From: Xenophilus aerolatus
Lineage (GTDB): Bacteria > Pseudomonadota > Gammaproteobacteria > Burkholderiales > Burkholderiaceae_C
Assembly (NCBI GenBank): GCA_030418545.1
Contig: QAIB01000001.1
Coordinates: 124,001-188,000 of the forward strand
DNA: 64,000 bases
Reading direction: 5' to 3'
How positions within the stretch are numbered: position 1 is the first letter of the stretch; each line of letters opens with the position of its first letter. Positions 51,819 to 60,869 of the stretch are shown piece after piece. The notes under the pieces are model-generated. The model saw nothing but the letters and a program-made list of their open reading frames with translations. It was not told the origin of the DNA and did not search any database. Position numbers and translations under genes: made by a program.

Positions 51819-52457
51819 TCAGAAGCGCTTCTCGAGCACCATCTGGTCGGCGTCGCGTCGCATCGAGAAGCGGTTGATGAAGCTGTTGCCCAGCAGCACG
51901 AAGGGCATGGGCTGCTGCGAGACGATGGCGTCGATGTCGTAGACCTCCACGTCGCCCACGCGCACCGACGACAGCTTGACGCGCCAGCCGCCGGCCACGC
52001 CGTTGGCGGTGTTGATCTGCACCGGCTGGCCCTTGGCGTAGTCCAGGCCGATGCGCTGCGCATCGGCGAGCGACAGGGCGACCGCGGTCGCGCCGGTGTC
52101 GAGCATGAAGTTGACGCTGCGCCCGTTGATGGCGCCCTGCGTCATGAAGTGGCCGCGGCTGTCGACCGGCAGCACGATGCGCGTGCCGCCCGCGCTGCGT
52201 GCCGCGCCGCCGATGCTCACCGGCGAATCCATGCGCAGGGTGAGCCGCTTGCCGCCCGATTCGACCACGGCCTGCTCGCCCTGCATCGCGATGAGTTTGA
52301 CGCCCTGCACCGTCTCGCCCGGTGCCACCGTGCGCGGCGCGCCGCCGTCGACCATCAGGATGGCGCGGCTGCCGATGCTGCCGGTGAGCGTCACGGACTG
52401 GGCGTGCGCCAGGGCGCAGCCGACGCCCAGCAGCGCGGCGAGCAGGGGCGCCTTCAT
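51819..52457 (-). CDS. Retropepsin-like aspartic protease (TIGR02281-type)
   Basis: A 212-residue exported protein: signal peptide to about residue 19 (ALAHAQS), then a beta-rich linker. The protease unit has VNFMLDTGATAVALS with the catalytic DTG, and PFVLLGNSFINRF near the end, the flap/homodimer hallmark. Such proteins act in the periplasm as dimers. Stop codons with ridA abut (convergent genes). Substrate unknown. Confidence 0.88.
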   Translation of the reverse strand: MKAPLLAALLGVGCALAHAQSVTLTGSIGSRAILMVDGGAPRTVAPGETVQGVKLIAMQGEQAVVESGGKRLTLRMDSPVSIGGAARSAGGTRIVLPVDSRGHFMTQGAINGRSVNFMLDTGATAVALSLADAQRIGLDYAKGQPVQINTANGVAGGWRVKLSSVRVGDVEVYDIDAIVSQQPMPFVLLGNSFINRFSMRRDADQMVLEKRF

Positions 52458-52464
52458 GGGTCGC

Positions 52465-52950
52465 TCAGTCCCTGAAGTTGTTGAAGGACAGCGGCAGGTC
52501 GGCCACGTCCTTCTTGATCAGCGCCATGGCGGCCTGCAGGTCGTCGCGCTTCGCGCCGGTCACGCGCACCGCATCGCCCTGGATGGCGGCCTGCACCTTG
52601 AGCTTGCTGTCCTTGAGGATGCGCTGGATCTTCTTGCCGGTCTCGGCGTCGATGCCGTTCTTGACCTTGATGACCTGCTTGACCTTGTCGCCGCCGGCCT
52701 TCTGCACGTCGCCCTTGTCGAGGAAGCGCACGTCCACGCTGCGCTTGGTGAGCTTGCCGCGCAGGATGTCCTCGACCTGCTGCAGCTGGAAGTCGGCGTC
52801 GCCGGTGAGGGTGATGTCCTTGTCCTTGAGCTCGATCGCGGCGGCCGTGCCCTTGAAGTCGAAGCGCGTGCCGATTTCCTTGGCAGCGTTGTCGACGGCG
52901 TTGCGGACTTCGACCAGGTTCGGCTCGCAAACGGTGTCGAAAGAGGGCAT
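52465..52950 (-). CDS. yajQ: YajQ-family nucleotide-binding protein
   Basis: A 161-residue protein of two ferredoxin-like domains: [53 protein letters not shown] and LSFNNFRD at the end. Relatives bind c-di-GMP in some bacteria, and others bind nucleic acid. It overlaps nothing and lies 7 bp from the protease start, likely the same transcript. Confidence 0.95.
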   Translation of the reverse strand: MPSFDTVCEPNLVEVRNAVDNAAKEIGTRFDFKGTAAAIELKDKDITLTGDADFQLQQVEDILRGKLTKRSVDVRFLDKGDVQKAGGDKVKQVIKVKNGIDAETGKKIQRILKDSKLKVQAAIQGDAVRVTGAKRDDLQAAMALIKKDVADLPLSFNNFRD

Positions 52951-53016
52951 GCGGGGGTTCTCCTTGGATGACTGCCCCGGCCGGGATGCGCCGGGGTCGG
53001 ATGCGACAATTCTCCC

Positions 53017-54072
53017 ATGATCGTCCAGCGCAACGTCCCCCTGCAACCGCACAACAGCTTCGGCATCGTGGCCCGTGCGCAGCTGCTGGTACGCATCACC
53101 AGCGAGGCCGACGTGGCCGCCGTGCTGGCCGACCCCGCGCTGCGCGATCTTCCGAAGTTCGTGCTCGGCGGCGGCAGCAACATCGTGCTCACGGGCGACG
53201 TGAAGCCGCTGGTGCTCAAGGTCGAGATTCCGGGCCGGCGGCTGGTCGACGAGGGTGCCAAGGCCTGGGTCGTCGAGGTCGGCGCCGGCGAGGTCTGGCA
53301 CGACACGGTGCAATGGCTGCTCGAACAGGGCTGGCCGGGCCTGGAGAACATGGCGCTCATTCCCGGCACGGTGGGTGGCGCGCCGGTGCAGAACATCGGT
53401 GCCTACGGCGTCGAGCTGCAGGACCGCTTCGAGTCGCTGGACGGCATCGACCTCGTGACCGGCCAGCCCTTCACGCTCGATGCTGCGCAGTGCGCCTTCG
53501 GCTACCGCGATTCGGTCTTCAAGCACGTGGGCGACCCGGCCACCAACGCCTTCGGGCTGGCCGGGCGTGCGCTCATCACCCGCGTGCGCTTCCGGCTGCC
53601 CAAGCCCTGGAAGCCGGTGCTGGGCTACCTCGACCTGGAACGCAAGATGGCCGAGACGGGGGTGACCGATCCGACGCCGATGCAGATCTTCGACTGGATC
53701 GTCGCCATCCGGCGCGCCAAGCTGCCCGACTGGCGCGTGCTGGGCAATGCCGGCAGCTTCTTCAAGAACCCGACGGTCACGGCCGAGCAGTGCGCCGACA
53801 TCATCGCGCGCGACCCCAAGATCGTGCACTACCCGATGCCCGACGGCAGCATCAAGCTGGCCGCCGGCTGGCTCATCGACGCCTGCGGCTGGAAGGGCAA
53901 GTCGGTCGGCAATGCCGGCGTGTACGAGCGGCAGGCGCTGGTGCTGGTCAATCGCGGCGGCAGCGAGCATCCGGCCACGGGCGGCGAGGTGATGACCCTG
54001 GCCAAGGCGATCCAGACCAGCGTGTACGAGCGCTTCGGCATCCGGCTGGAGCCGGAGCCGGTCGTGGTCTGA
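53017..54072 (+). CDS. murB: UDP-N-acetylenolpyruvoylglucosamine reductase
   Basis: A 351-residue FAD enzyme that makes UDP-MurNAc for peptidoglycan with NADPH. Signatures: [32 protein letters not shown] (FAD loop), [20 protein letters not shown], and [13 protein letters not shown] with the catalytic Ser. Length and insert match type I (E. coli-like) MurB. A GACAAT box lies 6 bp before the ATG, so the transcript may be almost leaderless. It is divergent from yajQ. Confidence 0.96.
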   Translation: MIVQRNVPLQPHNSFGIVARAQLLVRITSEADVAAVLADPALRDLPKFVLGGGSNIVLTGDVKPLVLKVEIPGRRLVDEGAKAWVVEVGAGEVWHDTVQWLLEQGWPGLENMALIPGTVGGAPVQNIGAYGVELQDRFESLDGIDLVTGQPFTLDAAQCAFGYRDSVFKHVGDPATNAFGLAGRALITRVRFRLPKPWKPVLGYLDLERKMAETGVTDPTPMQIFDWIVAIRRAKLPDWRVLGNAGSFFKNPTVTAEQCADIIARDPKIVHYPMPDGSIKLAAGWLIDACGWKGKSVGNAGVYERQALVLVNRGGSEHPATGGEVMTLAKAIQTSVYERFGIRLEPEPVVV

Positions 54073-54149
54073 GGCCTGGGCCTTAAGAGGGCGCTGCACG
54101 CGCGCGGGCATGCGCGGCGGCGAGGAAGGATCCGAGGAGGAGCATTGGC

Positions 54150-54992
54150 ATGCATTGGCCCGAACTGAACTTTCGACGCCGCATCGCCGCCCTGGTGTGG
54201 GCGCGCCGGCTGGTGTGGGTGCTGGCGATCGCCGCGGTGGCCGCCTGGCGCACGGGCTGGTCGCTGGCCGTCGCGGTGGTGGTGGGGCTGGTGCTCACGG
54301 CCGCACTGCGCGCCTGGGAGGACAGCCTGCGCCGGCAGTTCATCCGCGAGGCCTCGCTGCCGGCCTTCCTGATCGGCAAGCTGCGCCAGGCATTCCCGCA
54401 GCTGTCGTCGCGCGACGCCGAACTGGTGCTGCGCGGCCTGCGGCAGTTCTTCATGGCGCACCTGCGCAGCGGGCGCAAGTTCGTGGCCATGCCCTCGAAA
54501 GTGGTCGACGAGGCCTGGCACGAATACATCCTGCACACGCAGGGCTACCAGCGCTGGTGCGAGGGGGCCTTCGGCGCGATGCTGCACCACACCCCGGCCG
54601 AGGTGCTGGGCCGCGATGCGAGGCGCAACGACGGGCTGCGCCGCAGCTGGTACTGGGCCTGCAAGGAGGAAAGCATCGACCCGCGCAAGCCCGCGCGGCT
54701 GCCGCTGCTCTTCGCGCTGGACGCCAAGTTCGCGGTCGCGGGAGGCTTCCACTACACGCCGGACTGCAGCGCCATCGACCGGGCGAGCGGCTCCGATGCG
54801 TACTGCGGAACGGCCTTCGCCGACGGCGGCGCATCGTCCTCCGGCGACTCGGGCGGCTACCCCGGCGATGCGCAAGGGCTGGGCGGCAGCGAGTCCTCTT
54901 CGTCCTCCGATGGGGGCGGCGACAGCGGCGGCAGCAGCAGTGACGGAGGCGGCGGCTGCGGCGGCGGATGCGGAGGGGGCGGCGGCGACTGA
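54150..54992 (+). CDS. GRDP-like (glycine-rich domain) membrane protein with Cys/Gly tail
   Basis: A 280-residue protein. Two N-terminal membrane segments (about 16-50) are followed by a soluble part. [20 protein letters not shown] resembles the WH-x-x-I segment of glycine-rich domain (GRDP/DUF1399) proteins. The last 60 residues are Ser/Gly-rich and end [15 protein letters not shown] with two Cys. Function is unknown. The tail recalls other small Gly-Cys-rich bacterial membrane proteins. Confidence 0.6.
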   Translation: MHWPELNFRRRIAALVWARRLVWVLAIAAVAAWRTGWSLAVAVVVGLVLTAALRAWEDSLRRQFIREASLPAFLIGKLRQAFPQLSSRDAELVLRGLRQFFMAHLRSGRKFVAMPSKVVDEAWHEYILHTQGYQRWCEGAFGAMLHHTPAEVLGRDARRNDGLRRSWYWACKEESIDPRKPARLPLLFALDAKFAVAGGFHYTPDCSAIDRASGSDAYCGTAFADGGASSSGDSGGYPGDAQGLGGSESSSSSDGGGDSGGSSSDGGGGCGGGCGGGGGD

Positions 54993-55027
54993 AAGCTGAA
55001 AGGCCGGTCGCCCGCCGCGGGCGGCGA

Positions 55028-55348
55028 TCAGCCGAAGTGGCAGATGTAGCTGTAGGGCGCGCCGGTCACGCGGATCTCGAACTTCGAGTTGCCGGGCACG
55101 CTGAACTTCTCGCCCGCGCCGGCGGCCACCCATTCGCTGCTGCCGTCGAGCTTGTACTCGCAGCTGCCGCCCGTGCCTTCCATGACCTCGGGCGCGCCGG
55201 TGCTGAAGGTCAGCGACGACGGCAGGATCACCCCCACCGTGCACTTGCGCCCGTCGGCGAAGGTGATGCCGTGCGAGACGCACTTGCCGTCGAAATACAC
55301 GTTGGCCTGGGTGGCGACGGACACGCCGTCGAGGGTCTGGGTGGTCAT
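55028..55348 (-). CDS. ppnP: Pyrimidine/purine nucleoside phosphorylase
   Basis: A 106-residue cupin-like protein: ANVYFDGKCVSHGI, TVGVILPSSLTFSTGAPEVM, KLDGSSEWVAAGAGEKFSVP and YSYICHFG. These are the hallmarks of PpnP (YaiE/DUF1255). It splits nucleosides by phosphorolysis into base and ribose-1-phosphate. Cytoplasmic. It is on its own, 40 bp from the convergent GRDP-like gene. Confidence 0.93.
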   Translation of the reverse strand: MTTQTLDGVSVATQANVYFDGKCVSHGITFADGRKCTVGVILPSSLTFSTGAPEVMEGTGGSCEYKLDGSSEWVAAGAGEKFSVPGNSKFEIRVTGAPYSYICHFG

Positions 55349-55376
55349 GCGGAAAGGGGAGGCGCCGGGCCTGTTT

Positions 55377-55440
55377 GCTACGGTTTCAATAGCGCCCCGC
55401 GCAGGCGGGGCGGGCGCTGCAGCCCGATTTTCTTAAGAAG
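55377..55440 (+). repeat. Dispersed 60-bp intergenic repeat, copy 6
   Basis: The hairpin GCTACGGTTTCAATAGC is followed by GCGCAGGCGGGGCGGGCGCT and GCAGCCCGATTTTCTT. It lies in the spacer between two minus-strand genes, ppnP and the Tyr/Pro-rich protein. Confidence 0.8.
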
Positions 55441-55483
55441 ATCCGGTGCGGCGCCCGGCATTCTAGGGCGCCCGGTCCGCGGC

Positions 55484-56053
55484 TCAGCGCCAGCCGTGGT
55501 GCCAGCCGCGCGAGTAGCCGAAGTTGAGCGACAGGCCCACCGGCGGATACACGTAGGGTGCCGGGTAAGCATAGGCCGGCGCCACGTACACGGGCGCCGG
55601 GTAGGCGGCCGGATACGCGGGGGCAGGCGCGCCGTACGGCACGCCGTTGCCCGACACCACGACGCCCGGCTCGGGCGTGACGGCGTAGGGTTGCGCGGGG
55701 GGCGCCGCCGGCTCCGGGTTGCCGGCCAGGACCGGCTGCGGCGCGACCGGGTAGGTGGCGACGCCGTAGCCGCTCAGCTGCACCGGGATGGTCGGGCCGG
55801 GTGGCGTCTCGGTGCGCGTCGTGTACTGGCGGCCGCCGTACTCGTAAGTGACGCTGTAGCCGGCGGGCTGGCCGTTCTCGTGGATCGGGCTGGTGGAGAT
55901 GACGCGGCCGACGGCCGGCGCCTCCTGGGCCGACGCGGGCAGGGCAGCGCCGAGGACCAGTGCGAGCGCGGTGGCGGCCAGGGCGCCGTGCCGCACGCGG
56001 CGGGCGCGATGGCGCAGGTCGACGGAGGCCGTGGGAGGGAGGCGAGAGTTCAT
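55484..56053 (-). CDS. Exported protein with Tyr/Pro/Ala-rich tail
   Basis: A 189-residue protein with a signal peptide (cleavage near PASAQ-EAP). A small glycine-zipper-like or beta domain around YSVTYEYGGRQYTTRTE follows; similar segments occur in hypothetical outer-envelope proteins. The C-terminal third is YPAP/YVAP repeats and ends RGWHHGWR. No function can be assigned. A GGAGC site precedes the ATG at 56053. Confidence 0.6.
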   Translation of the reverse strand: MNSRLPPTASVDLRHRARRVRHGALAATALALVLGAALPASAQEAPAVGRVISTSPIHENGQPAGYSVTYEYGGRQYTTRTETPPGPTIPVQLSGYGVATYPVAPQPVLAGNPEPAAPPAQPYAVTPEPGVVVSGNGVPYGAPAPAYPAAYPAPVYVAPAYAYPAPYVYPPVGLSLNFGYSRGWHHGWR

Positions 56054-56136
56054 TGGAATAGCTCCTTCGGATGTGCTGGCAGGCGGCGGACCGGCCTGTG
56101 CGGACAGGCGGTTGGAGCCCGCCCGCGCGCCAAGGT

Positions 56137-56499
56137 TCACGCGAGCTTTTCGCGATGCGAGATCCACGCGTCGGCATCGAAGCCGACCGTCACAACGTCC
56201 GGCCGCGCCCATTCGACGACCGGCCGCTTGACCAGGCCGGGATTCGCCTGCAGCACGGCCTGGGCCGAGGGCGCGTCGACCACCGCATCGCGCGCGGCCG
56301 CATCCAGTTGCCGCCAAGTGGTGCCGCGCCGGTTGACCAGCGCCTCCCAGCCGACCGCGGCGATCCAGCGCTGCACGGTGGCCTCGGGCAGGCCTTCCTT
56401 CTTGAAGTCGTGGAAACGGTAGGGAAGCTGCTGCGTGTCCAGCCAGGCGCGGGCGCGCTTGACGGTGTCGCAATTCGGGATGCCGTAGAGGTCGATCAT
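56137..56499 (-). CDS. ArsC/Spx-family reductase-like protein
   Basis: A 120-residue thioredoxin-fold protein of the ArsC/YffB class: IDLYGIPNCDTVKRARAWLD, FHDFKKEGLPE, NRRGTTWRQLD and LVKRPVVEW. A Cys at residue 10 is present; arsenate reductases also need an arsenate-specific set that cannot be confirmed. A YffB-like (glutathione-dependent thiol reductase) role fits better than arsenate detoxification. It is divergent from folC. Confidence 0.85.
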   Translation of the reverse strand: MIDLYGIPNCDTVKRARAWLDTQQLPYRFHDFKKEGLPEATVQRWIAAVGWEALVNRRGTTWRQLDAAARDAVVDAPSAQAVLQANPGLVKRPVVEWARPDVVTVGFDADAWISHREKLA

Positions 56500-56547
56500 G
56501 GGCGCGGATGATGCAGCCGGAAGGGCTGGGCGACAATCGCGGGCTCC

Positions 56548-57843
56548 ATGAAGACCCTGGCCGACTGGCTCGCGCACGCCGAGCACCTGCACGCAAAGAA
56601 CATCGAACTCGGCCTGGAACGCGTGCGCGCGGTCGCCGAACGCATGGGCCTGGCCTTCGCCTGCCCGGTGATCACCGTGGCCGGCACCAACGGCAAGGGC
56701 TCGACCTGCGCCATGCTGGAATCGATCCTCACGGAAGCCGGCTACCGCACCGGCGTCTACAGCTCGCCGCACCTGGTTCACTTCGAGGAGCGGCTGCGCA
56801 TCGGCGGCGAGATCGTGGCGGCCGAGCGGCTGCCGGCGCATTTCGAGGCGGTCGAGCGCGCGCGGGGCGACACCTCGCTGACCTACTTCGAGTTCACGAC
56901 CCTGGCGCTGTTCGCCTGCATGATCGAGGCCGGCGTCGAAGTCGCCATCCTCGAGGTGGGCCTGGGCGGCCGGCTCGACGCCGTGAACATCGTCGACACC
57001 GACTGCGCCATCCTCACCAGCATCGACCTGGACCACATGGACTTCCTCGGGCCGGATCGCGAGCGCATCGGCTTCGAGAAGGCCGGGATCATGCGGCCGG
57101 GCAAGCCCGCCATCGTCAGCGACCCGATGCCGCCGGCCAGCGTGGTCGCGCATGCCGAGGCCATCGGCGCCGACCTGTGGCTGTCGGGCCGCGACTTCAA
57201 TGTGTCGGGCGATCCGCAGCAATGGTCCTGGGCCGGCCGTGGCCGGCGCTATGCAGGACTGGCCTATCCGGCGCTGCGCGGCGCCAACCAGCTCGTCAAT
57301 GCGGCCGGGGTGCTGGCCGCGCTCGAGGCGCTGCGCCCGCGCCTGCCGGTCACGGCGCAGGCCATCCGCGTCGGGCTGTCGCTGGTCGAGTTGCCCGGCC
57401 GCTTCCAGATCGTGCCGGGCCAGCCCGCGCTGGTGCTGGACGTGGCGCACAACCCGCACGCCGTCGCGGCGCTGACCGAGAACCTCGACGCGATGGGCTT
57501 CTACCCGGTGACGCACGCCGTCTTCGGCGTCATGGCGGACAAGGAGCTGGCGCCGATCCTCGAGCGCATCGGCCCGCTGGTCGACCGCTGGTACTTCACC
57601 GACCTGCCCACGCCGCGGGCCGCACGGGCGGCCGATCTCGAGGCGGCCTGGAAGGCGCGCAACCGGCGCCCGGAGGTCAGCGCCAGCACCCACGCCGACC
57701 CGATGGCGGCCCTGCAGGCGGCGGTCGATGCAGCGGACCCCGCTGATAGAATCGTGGTCTTCGGATCCTTCTTCACGGTCGGCGGTGTGCTCGAGCATGG
57801 CATCCCCCGACTGCAGGCCAAACACCTCCAGCCCGGCGCCTGA
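56548..57843 (+). CDS. folC: Dihydrofolate/folylpolyglutamate synthase
   Basis: A 431-residue Mur-ligase-fold enzyme. It joins glutamate to dihydropteroate and tetrahydrofolate. The ATP loop is VAGTNGKGSTCAML near residue 52, then YSSPHLVHFEERLRI, EVGLGGRLDAVN and DVAHNPHA. It is cytoplasmic and leads the folC-SPOR-cvpA-purF-metZ-gltX run. A GACAAT box ends 10 bp before the ATG, as at rhlE. Confidence 0.95.
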   Translation: MKTLADWLAHAEHLHAKNIELGLERVRAVAERMGLAFACPVITVAGTNGKGSTCAMLESILTEAGYRTGVYSSPHLVHFEERLRIGGEIVAAERLPAHFEAVERARGDTSLTYFEFTTLALFACMIEAGVEVAILEVGLGGRLDAVNIVDTDCAILTSIDLDHMDFLGPDRERIGFEKAGIMRPGKPAIVSDPMPPASVVAHAEAIGADLWLSGRDFNVSGDPQQWSWAGRGRRYAGLAYPALRGANQLVNAAGVLAALEALRPRLPVTAQAIRVGLSLVELPGRFQIVPGQPALVLDVAHNPHAVAALTENLDAMGFYPVTHAVFGVMADKELAPILERIGPLVDRWYFTDLPTPRAARAADLEAAWKARNRRPEVSASTHADPMAALQAAVDAADPADRIVVFGSFFTVGGVLEHGIPRLQAKHLQPGA

Positions 57844-57917
57844 CACTGCCCTCCGGGCCCGGCCCCTCCGCTCTTTTTTCGCGCACGCTGCACTCCACAG
57901 TCAGGGAATCGACGTTC

Positions 57918-58832
57918 ATGGCGTTTTTCAAGTTCCGCTCGAAGGGTCCCCAAGGCAACGAGGCGCGCGGCGCCGCGGCCGCGGCACCGGCGGAAAGCGT
58001 CGAATCCATGCGCCGCCGTGCGCGGCACCGGCTGCTCGGCGCAGCCGTGCTGGTGCTGCTGGGCGTGATCGGATTCCCGCTGCTGTTCGACACCCAGCCG
58101 CGACCGGTGGCGGTGGACATCCCGATCGAGATCCCCGATCGCAACAAGACCAAGCCGCTCGCCGTGCCCGCGCCGCCGGCCACGACCACGTCGAACGCCG
58201 GCAGCGCTGCCGAAGGCACCGCGCCGCGCACGCCCTCGTCCGGAGGCATGATCACCGAGCGCGCCGACGGCACCGAGATCGTGGCGACGGCGCCTGCCGC
58301 ATCGCCGGCGCCCGCGCCGGCCGCCGCGCCGCCGGCTCCGAAGCCCGAGCCCAAGCCGGACCCGAAACCCGAACCGAAGCCGGAACCCAAGCCCGAGCCG
58401 AAGCCCGAGGTGCGGCACGAGCCCAAGCCCGAGCCGTCACGCACGGCCGAATCCAAGCCCGAAGCCAAGCCCGCCCAGGCCAAGCCTGCCGCCCGCGACG
58501 ATGGCGCGCGCGCGCTGGCGCTGCTGGAAGGCAAGCCGGCTGCCAGGCCCGCGGAGGCCAAGCCGGCCGACAAGGCTTCGGCCGACAAGCCCGCCGATGC
58601 GGCCGGCCGCTTCGTGGTCCAGGTGGGCGCCTTCGCCGACGCCGACAAGGCCAAGGAAACCCGGCAGAAGCTGGAAAAGGCAGGCCTCAAGACCTACACC
58701 CACGTCGCCAAGACCGCCGACGGCGAACGCACGCGGGTGCGCGTGGGGCCCTTCGGTTCGAAGGCGGAAGCGGACAAGGCGGCCGAGCGCATCAAGGGCC
58801 TGGCGTTGCCGGCCGCCGTGCTCACGCTTTGA
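57918..58832 (+). CDS. SPOR-domain membrane protein (DedD/FtsN-like)
   Basis: A 304-residue bitopic protein. A cytoplasmic N-terminus (about 35 residues) leads to a TM helix (HRLLGAAVLVLLGVIGFPLL), then a long disordered linker with Pro-Glu-Pro-Lys repeats (about 140-200). The SPOR domain is in the last 80 residues (RFVVQVGAFADADKAKETRQ). SPOR binds denuded glycan at the septum. Part of the folC-cvpA cluster, 74 bp after folC. Confidence 0.9.
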   Translation: MAFFKFRSKGPQGNEARGAAAAAPAESVESMRRRARHRLLGAAVLVLLGVIGFPLLFDTQPRPVAVDIPIEIPDRNKTKPLAVPAPPATTTSNAGSAAEGTAPRTPSSGGMITERADGTEIVATAPAASPAPAPAAAPPAPKPEPKPDPKPEPKPEPKPEPKPEVRHEPKPEPSRTAESKPEAKPAQAKPAARDDGARALALLEGKPAARPAEAKPADKASADKPADAAGRFVVQVGAFADADKAKETRQKLEKAGLKTYTHVAKTADGERTRVRVGPFGSKAEADKAAERIKGLALPAAVLTL

Positions 58833-58845
58833 GCGTGCCGCAGCC

Positions 58846-59331
58846 GTGGCCCTGTTCGACTGGATCGCGGTGGGGGTGCTCGGGCTGTCCATGCTCACCG
58901 GGCTGTGGCGCGGGCTGGTGTTCGAGGTGATCTCGCTCGTCGGCTGGATCGCCGCCTTCCTGTGCGCGCAGTGGTTTGCGGCGGACGTGGCGGCCTGGTT
59001 GCCTTTTGGCGAACCGGGCGCATCTTGGCGTTATGCGGCAGGTTTCGTGCTTGTGTTCGTGGCCGTGGCCTTCGCCGGCGGCCTGGTGGCGGCGGTGACG
59101 CGCAGGCTGGTCACCGCGGTGGGCCTGCGGCCCGTCGACCGGATGCTGGGCGCGCTGTTCGGCGCCGCGCGCGCAGCGGTCGCGCTGCTGGTGGTGGCCG
59201 TGGTCGTCCACGTGCTGGCACTGGGCCAGGACGGCTGGTGGCGCGAGTCGGCCAGCGCGCCGTGGTTGGATGCGGCACTGCAGGGCCTGAAGCCTGCATT
59301 GCCTGAAAAGTTGGCAAGCTACCTTCCGTAG
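58846..59331 (+). CDS. cvpA: CvpA family membrane protein
   Basis: A 161-residue protein starting at GTG, with four or so transmembrane helices: ALFDWIAVGVLGLSMLTGLW, GLVFEVISLVGWIAAFLC, FVLVFVAVAFAGGLVAAV and a fourth after the DRMLGALFGAARA segment. The GWIAAF and LGxxFGxxRG-like marks fit CvpA (colicin V production). It lies 13 bp after the SPOR gene and 18 bp before purF, as in many proteobacteria. Confidence 0.92.
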   Translation: MALFDWIAVGVLGLSMLTGLWRGLVFEVISLVGWIAAFLCAQWFAADVAAWLPFGEPGASWRYAAGFVLVFVAVAFAGGLVAAVTRRLVTAVGLRPVDRMLGALFGAARAAVALLVVAVVVHVLALGQDGWWRESASAPWLDAALQGLKPALPEKLASYLP

Positions 59332-59349
59332 TTCAAGAGGATCGCTCCC

Positions 59350-60867
59350 ATGTGTGGAATCGTCGGCGTCGTCAGCAACGCTCCCGTCAACCAATTGCTC
59401 TATGACGCGATGCTGCTGCTGCAGCACCGCGGGCAGGATGCGGCCGGCATCGTGACGATGCTGGAGCGCAAGTTCTTCATGCACAAGGCCAAGGGCATGG
59501 TGCGCGACGTGTTCCGCACCCGCAACATGCGCGCGCTGCCGGGCAGCGTGGGCCTGGGCCAGGTGCGCTACCCCACGGCCGGCAACGCCTACAGCGAGGA
59601 AGAGGCGCAGCCCTTCTACGTCAACGCCCCCTTCGGCATCGTGCTGGTGCACAACGGCAACCTCACCAATGCGCACGCGCTGCGCGCCGAGCTGTTCTCC
59701 ACCGACCACCGCCACACCAACACCGAGAGCGACTCGGAGGTGCTGCTCAACGTGCTCGCGCACGAGCTGGAACGCTCCACGCGCGGCATTCCGCTGAAGG
59801 TCGACGATGTGTTCGCGGCCGTGCGCGCCGTCCACAAGCGGCTGCGCGGCTCCTACGCGGTGGTGTCGCTCATCGCCGGCCACGGCCTGCTGGTGTTCCG
59901 CGACCCGTACGGCATCCGCCCGCTGTGCCTGGGGCGCAACGCCGACGGCGCGCTCATGGTGGCCAGCGAATCGGTGGCGCTCGAGGGCTCGGGCTTCACC
60001 TTCGAGCGCAACGTGGCGCCGGGCGAGGCCGTCTTCATCGACCTGCAGGGCAACATGCATGCGCAGCAGTGCGCCGAATCGCCGACGCTGAACCCCTGCA
60101 TCTTCGAATTCGTGTACCTGGCGCGGCCGGACTCCACGCTCGACGGCATCTCGGTCTACCAGGCGCGGCTCAACCTGGGCGAGACGCTCGCGCAGCGCGT
60201 GGTGTCGACGGTGCCGCCGAGCGACATCGACGTGATCATCCCGATCCCCGAATCGAGCCGGCCGAGCGCGACGCAGCTGGCCCACCTGCTGGGCGTGCCG
60301 TACCGCGAGGGCTTCGTCAAGAACCGCTACGTCGGCCGCACCTTCATCATGCCGGGGCAGGGCGTGCGCAAGAAGTCGGTGCGGCAGAAGCTCAACGTGA
60401 TCGCGAGCGAGTTCAAGGGCCGCAACGTGCTGCTGGTCGACGATTCGATCGTGCGCGGCACGACCAGCCGCGAGATCGTGCAGATGGCACGCGACGCGGG
60501 CGCGAACAAGGTCTACATGGCTAGCGCCGCGCCGCCGGTGCGCTTCCCCAACGTCTACGGCATCGACATGCCGACCAAGGACGAACTGGTGGCGCACGAC
60601 CGCAGCATCGAGGAGATCCGCCAGCTGATCGGCTGCGACGCGCTGATCTACCAGGACGTGGATGCGATGAAGCGCGCCGTCATGAAGGCGGCACCCGCCA
60701 AGGCCGACACCGTGAACATCGCCGGTTTCGAGGCCTCCTGCTTCGACGGCGTGTACGTCACGGGCGACATCGACACCGACGCCATCAGCCGCATGAACGG
60801 CAACCGGCCGCGCATCGAGGAGACGGAGGAGGATTCCTCCCGCCTGGTGCTGCCCAACCTGAGCTGA
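59350..60867 (+). CDS. purF: Amidophosphoribosyltransferase
   Basis: A 505-residue enzyme for the first committed purine step, making 5-phosphoribosylamine from PRPP and glutamine. Cys2 (MCGIVGVVS) is the glutaminase nucleophile, with LLQHRGQDAAGI and NGNLTNA. The PRPP loop VLLVDDSIVRGTTS is near residues 360-373. The order cvpA-purF-metZ is conserved in the family as I recall. It ends two bases before the metZ ATG, suggesting coupling. Confidence 0.97.
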   Translation: MCGIVGVVSNAPVNQLLYDAMLLLQHRGQDAAGIVTMLERKFFMHKAKGMVRDVFRTRNMRALPGSVGLGQVRYPTAGNAYSEEEAQPFYVNAPFGIVLVHNGNLTNAHALRAELFSTDHRHTNTESDSEVLLNVLAHELERSTRGIPLKVDDVFAAVRAVHKRLRGSYAVVSLIAGHGLLVFRDPYGIRPLCLGRNADGALMVASESVALEGSGFTFERNVAPGEAVFIDLQGNMHAQQCAESPTLNPCIFEFVYLARPDSTLDGISVYQARLNLGETLAQRVVSTVPPSDIDVIIPIPESSRPSATQLAHLLGVPYREGFVKNRYVGRTFIMPGQGVRKKSVRQKLNVIASEFKGRNVLLVDDSIVRGTTSREIVQMARDAGANKVYMASAAPPVRFPNVYGIDMPTKDELVAHDRSIEEIRQLIGCDALIYQDVDAMKRAVMKAAPAKADTVNIAGFEASCFDGVYVTGDIDTDAISRMNGNRPRIEETEEDSSRLVLPNLS

Positions 60868-60869
60868 GC

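Noticed and set aside
56137-56499. Calling the ArsC-like gene an arsenate reductase
   Set aside because: The sequence fits the YffB/Spx-like subgroup better, and there are no ars genes nearby.
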